Below are positions 34,376 through 64,000 of a stretch of 64,000 bases of DNA, in pieces; position 1 is the first letter of the stretch, and every line of letters begins with the position of its first letter. The notes under the pieces were generated by a model. The model searched no databases. It was not told where the DNA came from and was given only the letters and a program-made list of their open reading frames with translations. The translations under genes and the position numbers were made by a program. Origin of the DNA: Amoebidium appalachense. Lineage: Eukaryota > Ichthyosporea. The DNA lies in NCBI GenBank assembly GCA_963693365.1, contig CAVNZM010000016.1, positions 1,550,001 to 1,614,000 of the forward strand. The letters run 5' to 3'.

Positions 34376-35560
34376 CCCCCCCCCCCCCTCTCTCTCTCTG
34401 TCTCTTCCCCCCCCTCCCACACCCTCCCCCGCCCTTCTCTCCCTCTCTGTATTCTATCTCTTTCTTCTCCCCTCCCGCCTTCCCCCCACTCCCTCCCTAT
34501 CCTTCGGCCCCTGTGTATGTGTGTGCATAATATTAGATCCCCATCCCCCCCCCCCCCCCCCCCCCCCCCCCCCGCCCCGCCCCCCCCCCCCCCCTCCCAA
34601 ACACCACCACCTCCACCGGTTACCCCACATTACCCCAACTGGCCATTAATTTGGGCCAACCATAGGGAAAGGCTTATACACTTGTTGCTCTCTCATTCTC
34701 TGCATCCTCTCCCTCCTCCTTCTTCCCTTCCTTCCCTTTTAAGCCAGTGCCTATTGTAGTTTTGCCATCATGTCCCACACAGAATCATTACAATATGTCC
34801 ATAGAATTTAAGCCTAGCATCAGCAAGCATACACACATCCTCCTCCTCCCCGTCCTTCCCCCCCCCACCCCCCAACACACACACACATACACACGTCACA
34901 CACACACACACGTCACACACCGCCCACCGACCCACCCATCCACCATCACCACCACCGGCCCTTAACCGTTTCATCCTGCGCCAAACCGTGACTGAACCGC
35001 CCCATTAGCACCGTAACCTAGCGTGACACTCAAAAGCTCTTCGAAAATTACCAACATGTCACGAGTCAACCCATGCCATTGGCTCAGATAACTGTGACCT
35101 TACTCGAGAATTCCCTGTTTTGCAATGCCCCTCAAGATCGTGATCAACTTGTAGTTGTGCATGATCAACTTGTAGTCGTGCGCACTTCCAAAAGCGGATA
35201 TCTTGATTTGACCTCTGAGGACTACCGAACGCTACTTAGGCCATATCTGTAGCATGATTTGACACGGCGCTCGAGGGAGAGGGACAGGGAGAGAGGAGGA
35301 GGAGGAGGGGGGGAGGGGGGGAGGAGTTAGCCGGTTGCCCATACCAACTGCCCCTCCTCCGGCCGCCCCCTCCGTATTCGGATCCCCCCCCCCCCCCCCC
35401 CCCCCCCCCTCCCCCCTCCCCCCCCCCCTCCTCCCTCCCCCCACGTGCATTCACCGACCCACCATGATGATCCCCCTCTCGGCACTGGACCCTGACTGCA
35501 GCTCTGCCCCTCATGGCCACTTTTTATAAACCGTAAGGGTCGTACTGGCCTTCCTCTTCT

Positions 35561-35594
<34 letters not shown>

Positions 35595-35836
35595 CTCCCC
35601 CACTCCTTTCCGGGCCCACTTGTCAACTCTCAGGTACTCAGAATCGACTTGATCCCAGTAGAAATTTTCTGCAAAAAGCAGATTTGCCTTAAGTTCTGCT
35701 CAGTCTGTGATTCGTCAAGCAGAATTATTCCGCAAAAAGTATTCTGCTCACAGCAGCAGATCAAAATTTGCTCCAAGCAGAATAATTATGTGTTTTGCAG
35801 GATACTGACTCTGCACACTGATGATCGATCCTACAT

Positions 35837-36405
35837 TTAGCTGAATGGTTCTGCCCGTACTTGAAAGATCCAAGCAGTTTTCCAATCAATAAAGCCAACA
35901 CATCGTGCACCAACTTGCATAGAATCGTGCAGTGCCATTATTTGAACATAACATGAATTGTTCTTACGAAAAGCGGATTGGCATGGGTGTATGTGAAGAA
36001 TAGATTGAAACCTAGGGTGATGTGCAAATGACCTAAGTAAGCAAGCTTCAAAGAATCTACGAACAACCTGGGTTAGTGTGATGGGGCGAAAAGATGGTAT
36101 GGGGCCCTCAGAGTCCTTCTTAACTACGGGGATCACTAAGGTATCTAACCAAGATGACTGACGGGACATGTCCACACCAAGAAAAGAGAGAGCTTAACAT
36201 AATAGTAAGATCAGGTTTAATAAAACGACCACTTTCCTTTTGTGGGTAGGAGGGAACAAGGATTTTAAGAAACCCAGCAGGAAGTCCATCAGGTCCACAA
36301 GACTTACTAGAGCTATAACTAGATATCACAGACCATATGGTATCGGGACTGAAAAAGGGGAGGATCGATTCTATGGGGATAGATGGGTCTACAGGCCACA
36401 CAGGT
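35837..36405 (-). mobile_element. Broken non-LTR retrotransposon (LINE) reverse-transcriptase fragment
   Basis: On the minus strand, about 36401-36160 reads SSKSCGPDGLPAGFLK, typical of the start of LINE reverse transcriptases. After a frame change near 36160-36175 it continues as VIPVVKKDSEG, SFRPITLTQVVRRFFEACLL and QSAFRKNNSCY, again in family order. The next motif is degenerate (FIDWKTAW). The catalytic FADD-type motif, endonuclease and both ends are missing, so this is an inactive remnant. Confidence 0.75.
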
Positions 36406-36476
36406 CTGAGTCCGAGAAATACTTATCAGAGTCTATTGGATCTCCAATGTTTCTCAAAGTAAAGTTGAGCTTTCCT

Positions 36477-36590
36477 ATTGGCTACTTTTAAAGTGATGTC
36501 ATTATTATGATTGTTTAAAGCTTAGCATCGTCCTTATTGGTCCGTTCTTTGGCCGTCAGATTCCAATTTTTATCCCTAGTATTTATAAAC
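36477..36590 (+). promoter_or_regulatory. Putative promoter of the secreted-protein gene
   Basis: Two inverted CCAAT boxes (ATTGG at 36477-36481 and 36536-36540), a direct CCAAT near 36563, and a TATA-like TATTTATAAAC (36580-36590) lie about 90-200 bp before the ATG at 36682. Their order and spacing fit a TATA-dependent promoter. Assignment rests on motif match only. Confidence 0.45.
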
Positions 36591-36681
36591 ACGCAAGCGT
36601 ACCCTTCGCAGAGTTAGTTTTTCACGTCCTTCCACTCACCCCCACCCTCTTTCCTTTTTTTCTTTCTTTCCAACCAAAAAG

Positions 36682-37951
36682 ATGACCAAGCCTGTTGCTT
36701 GTGTTGCCTTGGCGTTCTTTGGTGCCGCCAGCGCCGCTCCCAGCACCACTAGTGTGCCGATGTCTAACGAGGTCATTGCACTCTACATGGGCAAATGCCA
36801 GGGTATGTTGACAACATGGTCCCTCTGCATGCGAGATGTGAGATGTGTGCTGTGTGAATGTTCACGTGAATAGGAGCATCATGCGTATGGGTAATAGGTA
36901 GTAGCTGTGACGTTCGTGTGTGCTTGTACAGCATGCATGACCCCGTGTGCACATGCGTAGATGTTGGCCTCACGTCTAATTCTATTCTTATTGTGTGGGT
37001 GCCATCTAAACACGACTTTCTTTGAGCGTTACCGTTGTATGAAAGGTTTCAAATTGTCAGAAAGCTAACATTTAACGGTAAGCTCTACTTTCATCTTCCA
37101 AAAACCCTCATGTTGACACACCCACATCAGCAATTCATGGTGCAATCGGCAATCTCATGTCCGAGCTATCAACATACGTTTGTCAAGGACTTCTTCCGTT
37201 CTGCAAGACTTTATGACACCAACCGAGTTTCGTATTTTTCTTGCTTGGCTTTGTTTCGTTCTTACGTGAAAATGACTGCAAAACTCTTTTTGAAGTCCCG
37301 GCCCCTTCTACCCCAAAGTTTCCTCACCTTGAGCCACCCCCCTACCTTCCCCCCACACAGTTATAAACACCGTTTCAAAGATCGGTCCCACAACCTCTTC
37401 TCCAAACCCCCCCCCCCCAAAAAAAAAAAAAAAAAAAAAAACTACCACCACCACCACCACCACATCCGGTATAAACAACACAAACACAGACACGCACACA
37501 CGAGTACCCACTGTCCTGCATTTGCCCATCCCCCCTCCCCCTCCCCCCCCCCCCCCCCTCTCCCCCCCCCCCCCCCCCCCCCCCAAACCTCCTCCCCCCC
37601 TTCCCTTTTCATCCCGCCGCCCTCCCTTTTCTAATTATTGCTCCACCATAGGGGATGCTATCTTTGCCATTCCCGTGCCTTCTTCCAGTGGCACGTGTGT
37701 CAAGCAAGAGTTCCAGCAAGACCAAGACGACCCTCAGCAGTATGCCATGTACACACAGAACAGTGACAGCGTGACAATGAAGGGCGGCTGCCCCACAAGC
37801 ACCTGCACAAGCTGCGCGGGAGAGGTGTGTGTGTGCCTGCCCTTTTACCCCTTCCTCCTCCACACCCCCCCCCCCCCCCCCTCTCCCTCCTCCCCTCCCA
37901 GCCCCTCCCTCCCCCTTCCCCCTCCCCTTCTCCCCTCCCATCCTACCCACC

Positions 37952-37982
<31 letters not shown>

Positions 37983-38969
37983 ACCTCACCCCCATCAACG
38001 CACACACACACACACATACACAAACACACGCATGAACAACCACGGAAATACACAGAAGAGAGCCTGAGAGAGAACAAAGGAAAGCGTAAGCTGTACTCCC
38101 CTTTTCATATCTCCCCCCCCCCCCCCCCCCCCCCCGGCCCTCCACTGGGCCCCCTTCCTCCAAACAAACACACGTGCACACACACAGCTGCTCTTAGAGG
38201 CCTCAATCTCCATCTTCGAGCCGCCCCCCCCCCCCCCCCCCCCCCCCAAAAAAATAAAAAAAAATTAATAATGATAATAATAATAATAATAATTCCTCCA
38301 TACACACACGCGCGCGCACACACACACATGTACACACCACCACGACTATTTTTAGGGTCGGTCGCATCCCCTTCCCATAAATGCTTGATCAGAAAACGCA
38401 GGATCCTAACTAATCAATTTCCCTCCTCTCCTCCCTCCCGGCCTCCCCCCCCCTTCCCCTCCTCCCCTTTCTTCCCATCTTCCCCCCCCCCCCCCCCCCC
38501 CCCTAAAAAAAAAAAAAAAAAAAAAAAAAAACAAAAAAAAACACAACAGTTCGTGTTCAAGAAGAACGAGTGTGTCCGGTTCAAGAACCTCGGCACGGAC
38601 AAGTCGGATGACGACGACGAAGAGAGCCCCATCTGGGCCATGTACACGAGCAAGGACTCTGTGAAAGTCAACATGGGCGGTATGTTCAGCATGATCCCTG
38701 GAATGTTTTCTTCCATCATGTCCGATGTGGAAACTGCAATGCCCACTGGATTCCCCATGCCTACTGGCTTCCCCATCATTCCTGGTATGCCTGAAATGCC
38801 GACAGGAATGCCTGGAATGCCGACAAGTATGCCTGGTATGCAGACGGACATGCCTATGGCGACTGGTGGGGATGATAAGATCCCCACTGTGACCCCTACT
38901 GAGGAGGTTGGGGTCGAGCCTACACAAACCATGGGGGTGGATTTGTTTGATCTGCTTGAGGAAATGTGA
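36682..38969 (+). CDS. Secreted protein with duplicated module and Met-Pro-rich C-terminus, 237 residues
   Basis: No family recognised. Exons 36682-36802, 37652-37824 and 38550-38969 join in phase with GT-AG ends. The protein starts with a signal peptide (MTKPVACVALAFFGAASA, likely cut before APSTT). Exon 2 holds TCVKQEF...QQYAMYTQNSDSVTMKGG and a cluster of four Cys (CPTSTCTSC). Exon 3 repeats the plan: ECVRFKN, an acidic patch SDDDDEES, then WAMYTSKDSVKVNMGG. The two exons therefore look like copies of one module. Residues about 185-215 are a low-complexity run of MPTG, MPG and MPTS units. The end is acidic and hydrophobic (VDLFDLLEEM). The first ATG is used because it opens the signal peptide and follows a TATA-like box. 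Extracellular location is inferred from the signal peptide alone. Confidence 0.8.
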
Positions 38970-39157
38970 GGAAATTTGGAAATTTTGCAGAAACTAGCAA
39001 AGGGGATTCCTGTGCAGAGTTTTAAGTTTCGCTCTGAGAAAACGATGGAAAACTTTGGCTGTTTGACGTTGTGGGTGTTTAACTTTTAGGGCTACTGTTT
39101 GATTGGATCTGTACGCAAGTGTAAAACAGTATTTATACGGGTGAAAACCTTAAAACC

Positions 39158-39310
39158 AGCCGAGTGGTATAGTTGGTCACGTAGGACTCGAGTTTGTTTG
39201 GTTTTTATTGGAAAGTTTCTCACCGGATAATGGAGTCAGTGGCCTAAGTCGGAATTGATTTGCGGCTTGCAACATGTATATGATCCGGGCCCGAATCTCG
39301 GTTTCCTGTA
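39158..39310 (+). other. tRNA-like Pol III promoter remnant (possible SINE head)
   Basis: TGGTATAGTTGG (39173) fits an internal A box and TGGCCTAAGTCGG (about 39240) a second one. About 50 bases later CCGGG-CCCGAAT-CTCGG folds as a T-arm with a B-box-like loop. No 7-bp acceptor stem can be made with either A box, so it is not a working tRNA gene. It may be a decayed tRNA or the head of a tRNA-derived SINE. Confidence 0.35.
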
Positions 39311-39339
39311 CACGAGTTGTTTTTCAGCTCAATTTAGAT

Positions 39340-39370
39340 CAACCACTAGTATGGCATATACTAGTGGTTG
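39340..39370. repeat. Perfect 13-bp hairpin
   Basis: CAACCACTAGTAT, loop GGCAT, ATACTAGTGGTTG. It lies about 370 bp after the stop codon of the secreted-protein gene. No U-run follows, so a terminator role is not supported. Confidence 0.8.
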
Positions 39371-39779
39371 TAGCCTGATATATGTTTTTAATGTTAAGCA
39401 GTTGCTGAGGCTGAGCTAGGAATTGAAGCCACGTTTGTATAAACACAGTAAATCGTCTGTTGAAATCAAATAGACTCTGTGTTCCCCTTCAATTGTAGGT
39501 CTGCACACGTATAATGTCGCAGTTCTTTACAGACGCAAACACGTGCACAAAGTATATGCACATGTGGACAGTCACGCGCGTGCACACACACACATTACAC
39601 ACCGCACCGCGTACAAGCACTTTTGAAGTGTACACACACATGCGCACACCCGCGCACGCACAAACACACATGTACACGCACGCACGCGCAATACACACCG
39701 TGACACTCACACATACACACTCTTTCGGACCCCGAGACCGGGTGACATATATGTGTGTGTGCTATGTATTTATCGGCCG

Positions 39780-39820
<41 letters not shown>

Positions 39821-40313
39821 TGGGTGTGTGCATGTGGGTGTGTCTGTATGTATGTGTGATCGTGTCTGTGTGATCACGAGTGTGCGTGTGTTTGTGTGCA
39901 CTGAACACTTTCAGTGTGGTTTTATTAGCTTGTATTGTAAATTTACACACAAATCCACACGCTTCCCTCTATAGACCAAAGCGCATGCTATATTAGCAGG
40001 TGCAACCGTTTTAAGCTTGTTTCCTGTAGATTGGTCTTTCTCTAGCTGATGGTATTATTGATCACTTACCACGCTTTTACTGTGCACGTGCTATACAGTG
40101 GAGCCCTAATAAGTATAAGGTGGCATCGTTTGCATGCCCAAACAACACACACACACACCGGTTTAAACGGTCATATATCGCCAAATGTAGTTTGATAGAC
40201 CACATAATACCACAACACACACACGACACATTCACAACAGACACCCAGAAAGATAGCCTACCTGAAAATTACAACACCCTTGATTTTATACTAAATACGC
40301 GTAACTATGACCT

Positions 40314-41216
<903 letters not shown>

Positions 41217-41223
41217 TTTGACT

Positions 41224-41224
<1 letters not shown>

Positions 41225-41287
<63 letters not shown>
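41225..41287 (+). repeat. C homopolymer, 63 bases
   Basis: Begins nine bases after the right arm of the large palindrome. Confidence 0.95.
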
Positions 41288-41289
<2 letters not shown>

Positions 41290-41329
41290 AAAAACAAAAA
41301 AAAAAACAAAAAAACACACGTGCACACGT

Positions 41330-41368
<39 letters not shown>

Positions 41369-41699
41369 CACACACACACGTGCACACACACACGTGCACA
41401 CACCATCCGTCATGATATACCACGATGTCTGGCAGTGCAGCAACCCCAAAGCAAGCACACAAGCGCGCGTGCGCACACACTGCACACACACACACTCGAA
41501 ACACACACACACACACTTTTTATGGTCTGCAAATGTAGACATACCCCGTTTTCACAAAAGACTAACATGTACACCACACTCGGATTCATACCACATCAAA
41601 ACACAGCATACAAGCACAAGAACCATGTGCACATGCAGCATTAGTAGCCTGTTTAGTTTCCAGTATGCAGTAAGAAATGTAAAACATGCACACCGGCAA

Positions 41700-41730
<31 letters not shown>

Positions 41731-41794
41731 AAAAAAAAAAAAATTCCTGATCGACCACCTAATGCCACGTGCACCCACCGTAATTCAGCCAGCA

Positions 41795-41797
<3 letters not shown>

Positions 41798-41842
<45 letters not shown>
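41798..41842 (+). repeat. (TA)n microsatellite, 45 bp
   Basis: The only long TA run in the window; self-complementary and able to extrude as a hairpin. Confidence 0.95.
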
Positions 41843-41843
<1 letters not shown>

Positions 41844-42007
41844 CGCTTGATCCAAGGAAGGACCCCGTAAAATCGGCACTAAAGTGTGTCCATTCACGTG
41901 CATGCATATAAACACCTCATTTTTTTTTACGGCACACTAAATAAGAGCTAGAGTGGGAAAGAGGGGGATGGGGGGGAGGGAGGTTTGAGACTAACACTTG
42001 CCTTCAG

Positions 42008-42070
<63 letters not shown>
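42008..42070 (+). repeat. C homopolymer, 63 bases
   Basis: Second C tract of the same length in the spacer before the cyclin 3' end. Confidence 0.95.
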
Positions 42071-42072
<2 letters not shown>

Positions 42073-42275
42073 ACACACGCACACACTCTAGATCTTCCCA
42101 AAATCATTTCTTCCACGACGTCTTCCTTCCCCCCTTTCCTCATCTCTCTCTCCATTTTTGTGTGCGTGTTGTTGGTGTGTGTGTGTGAGTGAGCGTGCGA
42201 GTGAGTGCACGCGTGTGTGCTATGCGGAGGAGGACGCCGGATGAACTAGAGGCGAGGAGGAGCATGAGGGGAAGA

Positions 42276-42310
<35 letters not shown>

Positions 42311-42476
42311 GGAAGCGGGGAAGACGGCAATTTTTCCCTGATACACTACAAGGAGAATACATTTTCATTCGAATCGGTCCCAGGCACAGCCTGTAACCGT
42401 TTAAAATACACACGGACTACGAATAATTCACCACATACAGATACATATGTCATATGTGTGCGCACATTTGTGTCTA

Positions 42477-42479
<3 letters not shown>

Positions 42480-42561
<82 letters not shown>
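42480..42561 (+). repeat. (GT)n microsatellite, 82 bp
   Basis: Pure GT run between two ordinary AT-rich stretches of the intergenic region. Confidence 0.95.
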
Positions 42562-42568
<7 letters not shown>

Positions 42569-43235
42569 CGCACGTGCGTGCCAATATAATGAAAAATTTA
42601 GGATGTGAATGTGTCCATGAAACTGCAAATCGTACAAACAAACATTACGACATAAGCCATACGAAAATCCACAAAAGCGGGCACCCAGAATCAACAAAGC
42701 ATTCACGCAAATTAAAAAATATTCAATCGTGATCATATAACAGCACAAAGACATTTTATGCCCAAAGGTAGAGCAAATCAATTGCAGCAGAAAACACGAT
42801 TTACCATAAGAGTTTACCATCAGGAAAAGATTTCGGGCTTCAAGAGAGCAACTGAATTCCCTAGTTTCGATTATCGGTATTTTTGGACAGTAATGCAGCT
42901 TTGTGTCAGATGTCGACTAAAGATTAAGAGTGAAAGTTCAGTACAAATGTTAACGGAACAGGATTTCCAGAGTGAATTTTTGGAGCAAACGGAATCCCAA
43001 TACCATGATTTCCGGAATGAAATTCCAGTTCAAACAGAACAATATAACACACTTTGATTATGGAGGCCTTCGACCCTCTTATTTTTCTATAGGCCAAACG
43101 TGCATTACAATCGTGTGACTCATTTACCCGGAACCTTTTTTTTATATTAACACAGGAGCAAAATAACATCAACGGCTATAATTTGACGTGAACCGGAGTT
43201 TCCGTTAATGCAAAACTGTAATTTCCAATAAATCG

Positions 43236-52042
<8,807 letters not shown>

Positions 52043-52152
52043 GTCGCCTCTTGCTGTTCGGCCACAACCGCAATAAAGGAAAAACTCACTCTTGGTGTCT
52101 TTGAGCTCTCTAACGTCTGTCTGGCTATGGGGCAACGACTTTGCTTCGTAAC

Positions 52153-52160
52153 GGCGGGAA
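52153..52160 (-). promoter_or_regulatory. E2F-like site upstream of the cyclin gene
   Basis: GGCGGGAA (TTCCCGCC on the coding strand) lies 111 bp upstream of the cyclin ATG. E2F/DP control of S- and M-phase cyclins through this octamer is well known in animals and plants. Its use here is inferred from position and exact match. Confidence 0.4.
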
Positions 52161-52889
52161 TGCAAAAGGATTGTTTTGTATATTCCAGGAAAACGGTTTC
52201 TCGACGAAATGTACTTTGATAAGGCTCTTATCTGTACATTATTCAGCCATTTTCAAGTTGTAAACTCACAACTTATAATAACACGTTTTGGTATGCCTTG
52301 CTTTTGTTCGCTCACCCCATACACCAACGGACAAACACCAAACCCCTCGCCCCTTTCTATAAAAGCCCTTGCTATTTCATGCGTAGCTAGCCCAGCATAA
52401 TAAATACGTTTAGTAAATGTTCTCCAAAGAATTACTACGTCCTTTCTACCCCTTCTATCTCATAGATGTTGTGTGTTCATAAGTAGGCACATGGGGTGAA
52501 GTAGAGAGAGGGGACGGACGGTTCAAACTGAGCGCCCAAACGCCAAGCCATTTGTACGTTGGGTCTTTCCGTTTGAAATTGACTGCACCTAGACTGCTGT
52601 GATTTATATCAAATCAATATTCAGTATGGGCCAACCGTGCAGGTCCGCGCGGCCCGCGTTCACTGATTCTTTTTTTTTTAACAAACCCGGCTTCTTCTTC
52701 TCATTATTTTCTTAGATAATTGACTGTAATGAGCCTTATTTTCACTATAATATATTTCTATAATGCCTAATAATGTGGAGTTTGCACCATAAGTTTTTCT
52801 TATTATATAAATTCCCCAATGCAAACTAAGGGCGGCCATGCAGCTTCAACGGTTCTCATCCGAGCTGTGGTATTTGGCGCCAAGGAAAG

Positions 52890-53005
52890 CCAATCAGAGG
52901 AAAGGTGTTTGTCAGCCGTTGTTGGCGTCATCCCATAAGCTTGGGAAAATCAATGAACTTTGGCCAATCAACGCAAAGGATTGAATGCGGCGCAGGTATA
53001 TAAAG
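52890..53005 (+). promoter_or_regulatory. CCAAT-CCAAT-TATA cluster without an assigned gene
   Basis: CCAATCA at 52890-52896 and 52963-52969, then TATATAAAG at 52997-53005, in the order and spacing of a plus-strand promoter. Downstream ATGs (such as MTRALQFMLTSNMRSRI near 53066) open short frames that run into CA repeats. No plus-strand gene could be followed. Confidence 0.35.
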
Positions 53006-53200
53006 CTGGTCACCTACACGGAATGCAACAGTTCGACCGGTTCGGATTCCCGTGTGGCTATAGCTATGACGCGTGCACTTCAGTTCATGTTGACGTCCAA
53101 CATGCGAAGCAGAATACTAGGCTACGACAGGAGCGGGAATTTTTTTCAAGAAGAATTGGGCGGAAAAGGTGGTTCATGGCACGCGATCACACACACACAC

Positions 53201-53231
<31 letters not shown>

Positions 53232-53455
53232 TGCACGTGACACACACACACACACACACGCGCGCGCGTGCACACACACACAGTCTCAGCCCGTTCACCA
53301 CGGCTTTTTAATATAAAAAAGTAATTAACATGGAAGTGCAAAAAAGAAAAAAAAATGGCAAAAGTGCGGTGGAGGGACGAGTCCATCATTCGCCTGGCAC
53401 TACACAAAACATACACCCAACTCACTAACCATATCTAAACATATCCCTTTAAATC

Positions 53456-63700
<10,245 letters not shown>

Positions 63701-63701
<1 letters not shown>

Positions 63702-63822
63702 CTGCATGGAAATTTGGGGTGGTTAGAGGGGTTTCGATAATGTTTTTCGGTCTGCAGGGAAATTTGGTAAAGTTAGGCGGGGATACAACACAACAATGCT
63801 CAATCATCTGCATGGAAATACG
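63701..63822 (-). repeat. Tandem repeats of a 3' splice site before a BROX exon
   Basis: On the coding strand ATTTCCATGCAG, the acceptor of exon 63701-63553, recurs upstream as ATTTCCCTGCAG and TATTTCCATGCAG, spaced about 50 and 56 bp apart. The stretches between them also share GGGGTTTCG/GGCGGGG-type sequence only weakly. Confidence 0.65.
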
Positions 63823-63827
63823 GGCTA

Positions 63828-63858
<31 letters not shown>

Positions 63859-64000
63859 GGGGGGGGGGGGGGGGGGGTCCAGCAAGCTTGTCTCATTTGA
63901 TAACCCCGCCGATCAAATTTTCATTCGGGAGAAGAGGGGCGGGCAGGGGGGGGGGGGGGAGGGGGGGGGGAGCGCAAACAGCACAACGATTTCGTCAAGT
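63702..64000 (-). other. BROX intron running off the right edge
   Basis: Holds the two extra acceptor copies, a T run followed by a G tract (63830-63877) and further G tracts. No exon is visible. Confidence 0.6.

Larger units (their letters stand above)
33572..36681. other. Intergenic region between hydrogenase and secreted-protein genes
   Basis: The first 650 bp probably include the hydrogenase 3' untranslated region; AATAAA occurs at 34171-34176. Then follow CT- and C-rich low-complexity DNA (34290-34760), CA repeats (34875-34920), G/C tracts (35290-35600) and the LINE fragment. No further gene is seen. Confidence 0.5.
52043..53455. other. Intergenic region upstream of the cyclin gene
   Basis: This 1.4-kb stretch lies between the cyclin start and the BROX stop, both on the minus strand. 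It lacks long G/C tracts except for a CA/GT patch at 53190-53282. An E2F-like site lies near the cyclin end, and a CCAAT/TATA cluster facing the other way lies at 52890-53005. Confidence 0.5.

Noticed and set aside
52960-53316. Plus-strand reading frames after the CCAAT/TATA cluster
   Set aside because: They end in His-Thr repeats from a CA run, with no splice continuation or family similarity. The promoter motifs are reported without a gene.

Overview
The window is nuclear DNA of a eukaryote, most likely a microbial one that lives with little oxygen. Genes are cut into many short exons joined by GT-AG introns of about 0.1 to 2.4 kb. The introns are full of G or C homopolymers (up to about 60 bases) and CA/GT microsatellites. 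A 13-exon [FeFe]-hydrogenase with a mitochondrion-type N-terminus points to a hydrogen-producing mitochondrion-related organelle. The lineage cannot be named from the sequence alone.

Layout. (1) 57-10444, minus strand: start and 13 exons of a long ankyrin-repeat protein that runs off the left edge. (2) 10445-11760: shared head-to-head promoter region with two perfect TGACGTCA palindromes. (3) 11761-16520, plus: six-exon F-box protein. (4) 16521-23190: repeat-rich DNA with no gene I can defend, ending in a fold-back element. (5) 23191-23555, minus: possible two-exon 71-residue protein. (6) 24811-33571, plus: complete [FeFe]-hydrogenase, 680 residues. (7) 33572-36681: spacer with a broken LINE reverse-transcriptase fragment. 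(8) 36682-38969, plus: three-exon secreted protein with an internal duplication and a Met-Pro-rich stretch. (9) 38970-43235: spacer with a tRNA-like remnant and a 0.9-kb palindrome. (10) 43236-52042, minus: complete 11-exon mitotic-type cyclin, 397 residues. (11) 53456-63701, minus: C-terminal eight exons of a BROX-type BRO1-domain protein. A tRNA-Glu(UUC) gene lies in one of its introns on the same strand.

The exon models were assembled by hand. Each junction was checked for GT-AG ends and for reading phase, and the joined proteins match their families across the junctions. The genes do not form one pathway: they cover hydrogen metabolism, cell-cycle control, ESCRT-associated membrane work, ubiquitin ligation and protein-protein scaffolding. 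The most unusual layer is the DNA between exons. Splice sites are built from microsatellites, a 3' splice site is multiplied into a 14-unit minisatellite, fragments of coding exons lie duplicated in introns, and several families of short inverted-repeat or dispersed elements are present.
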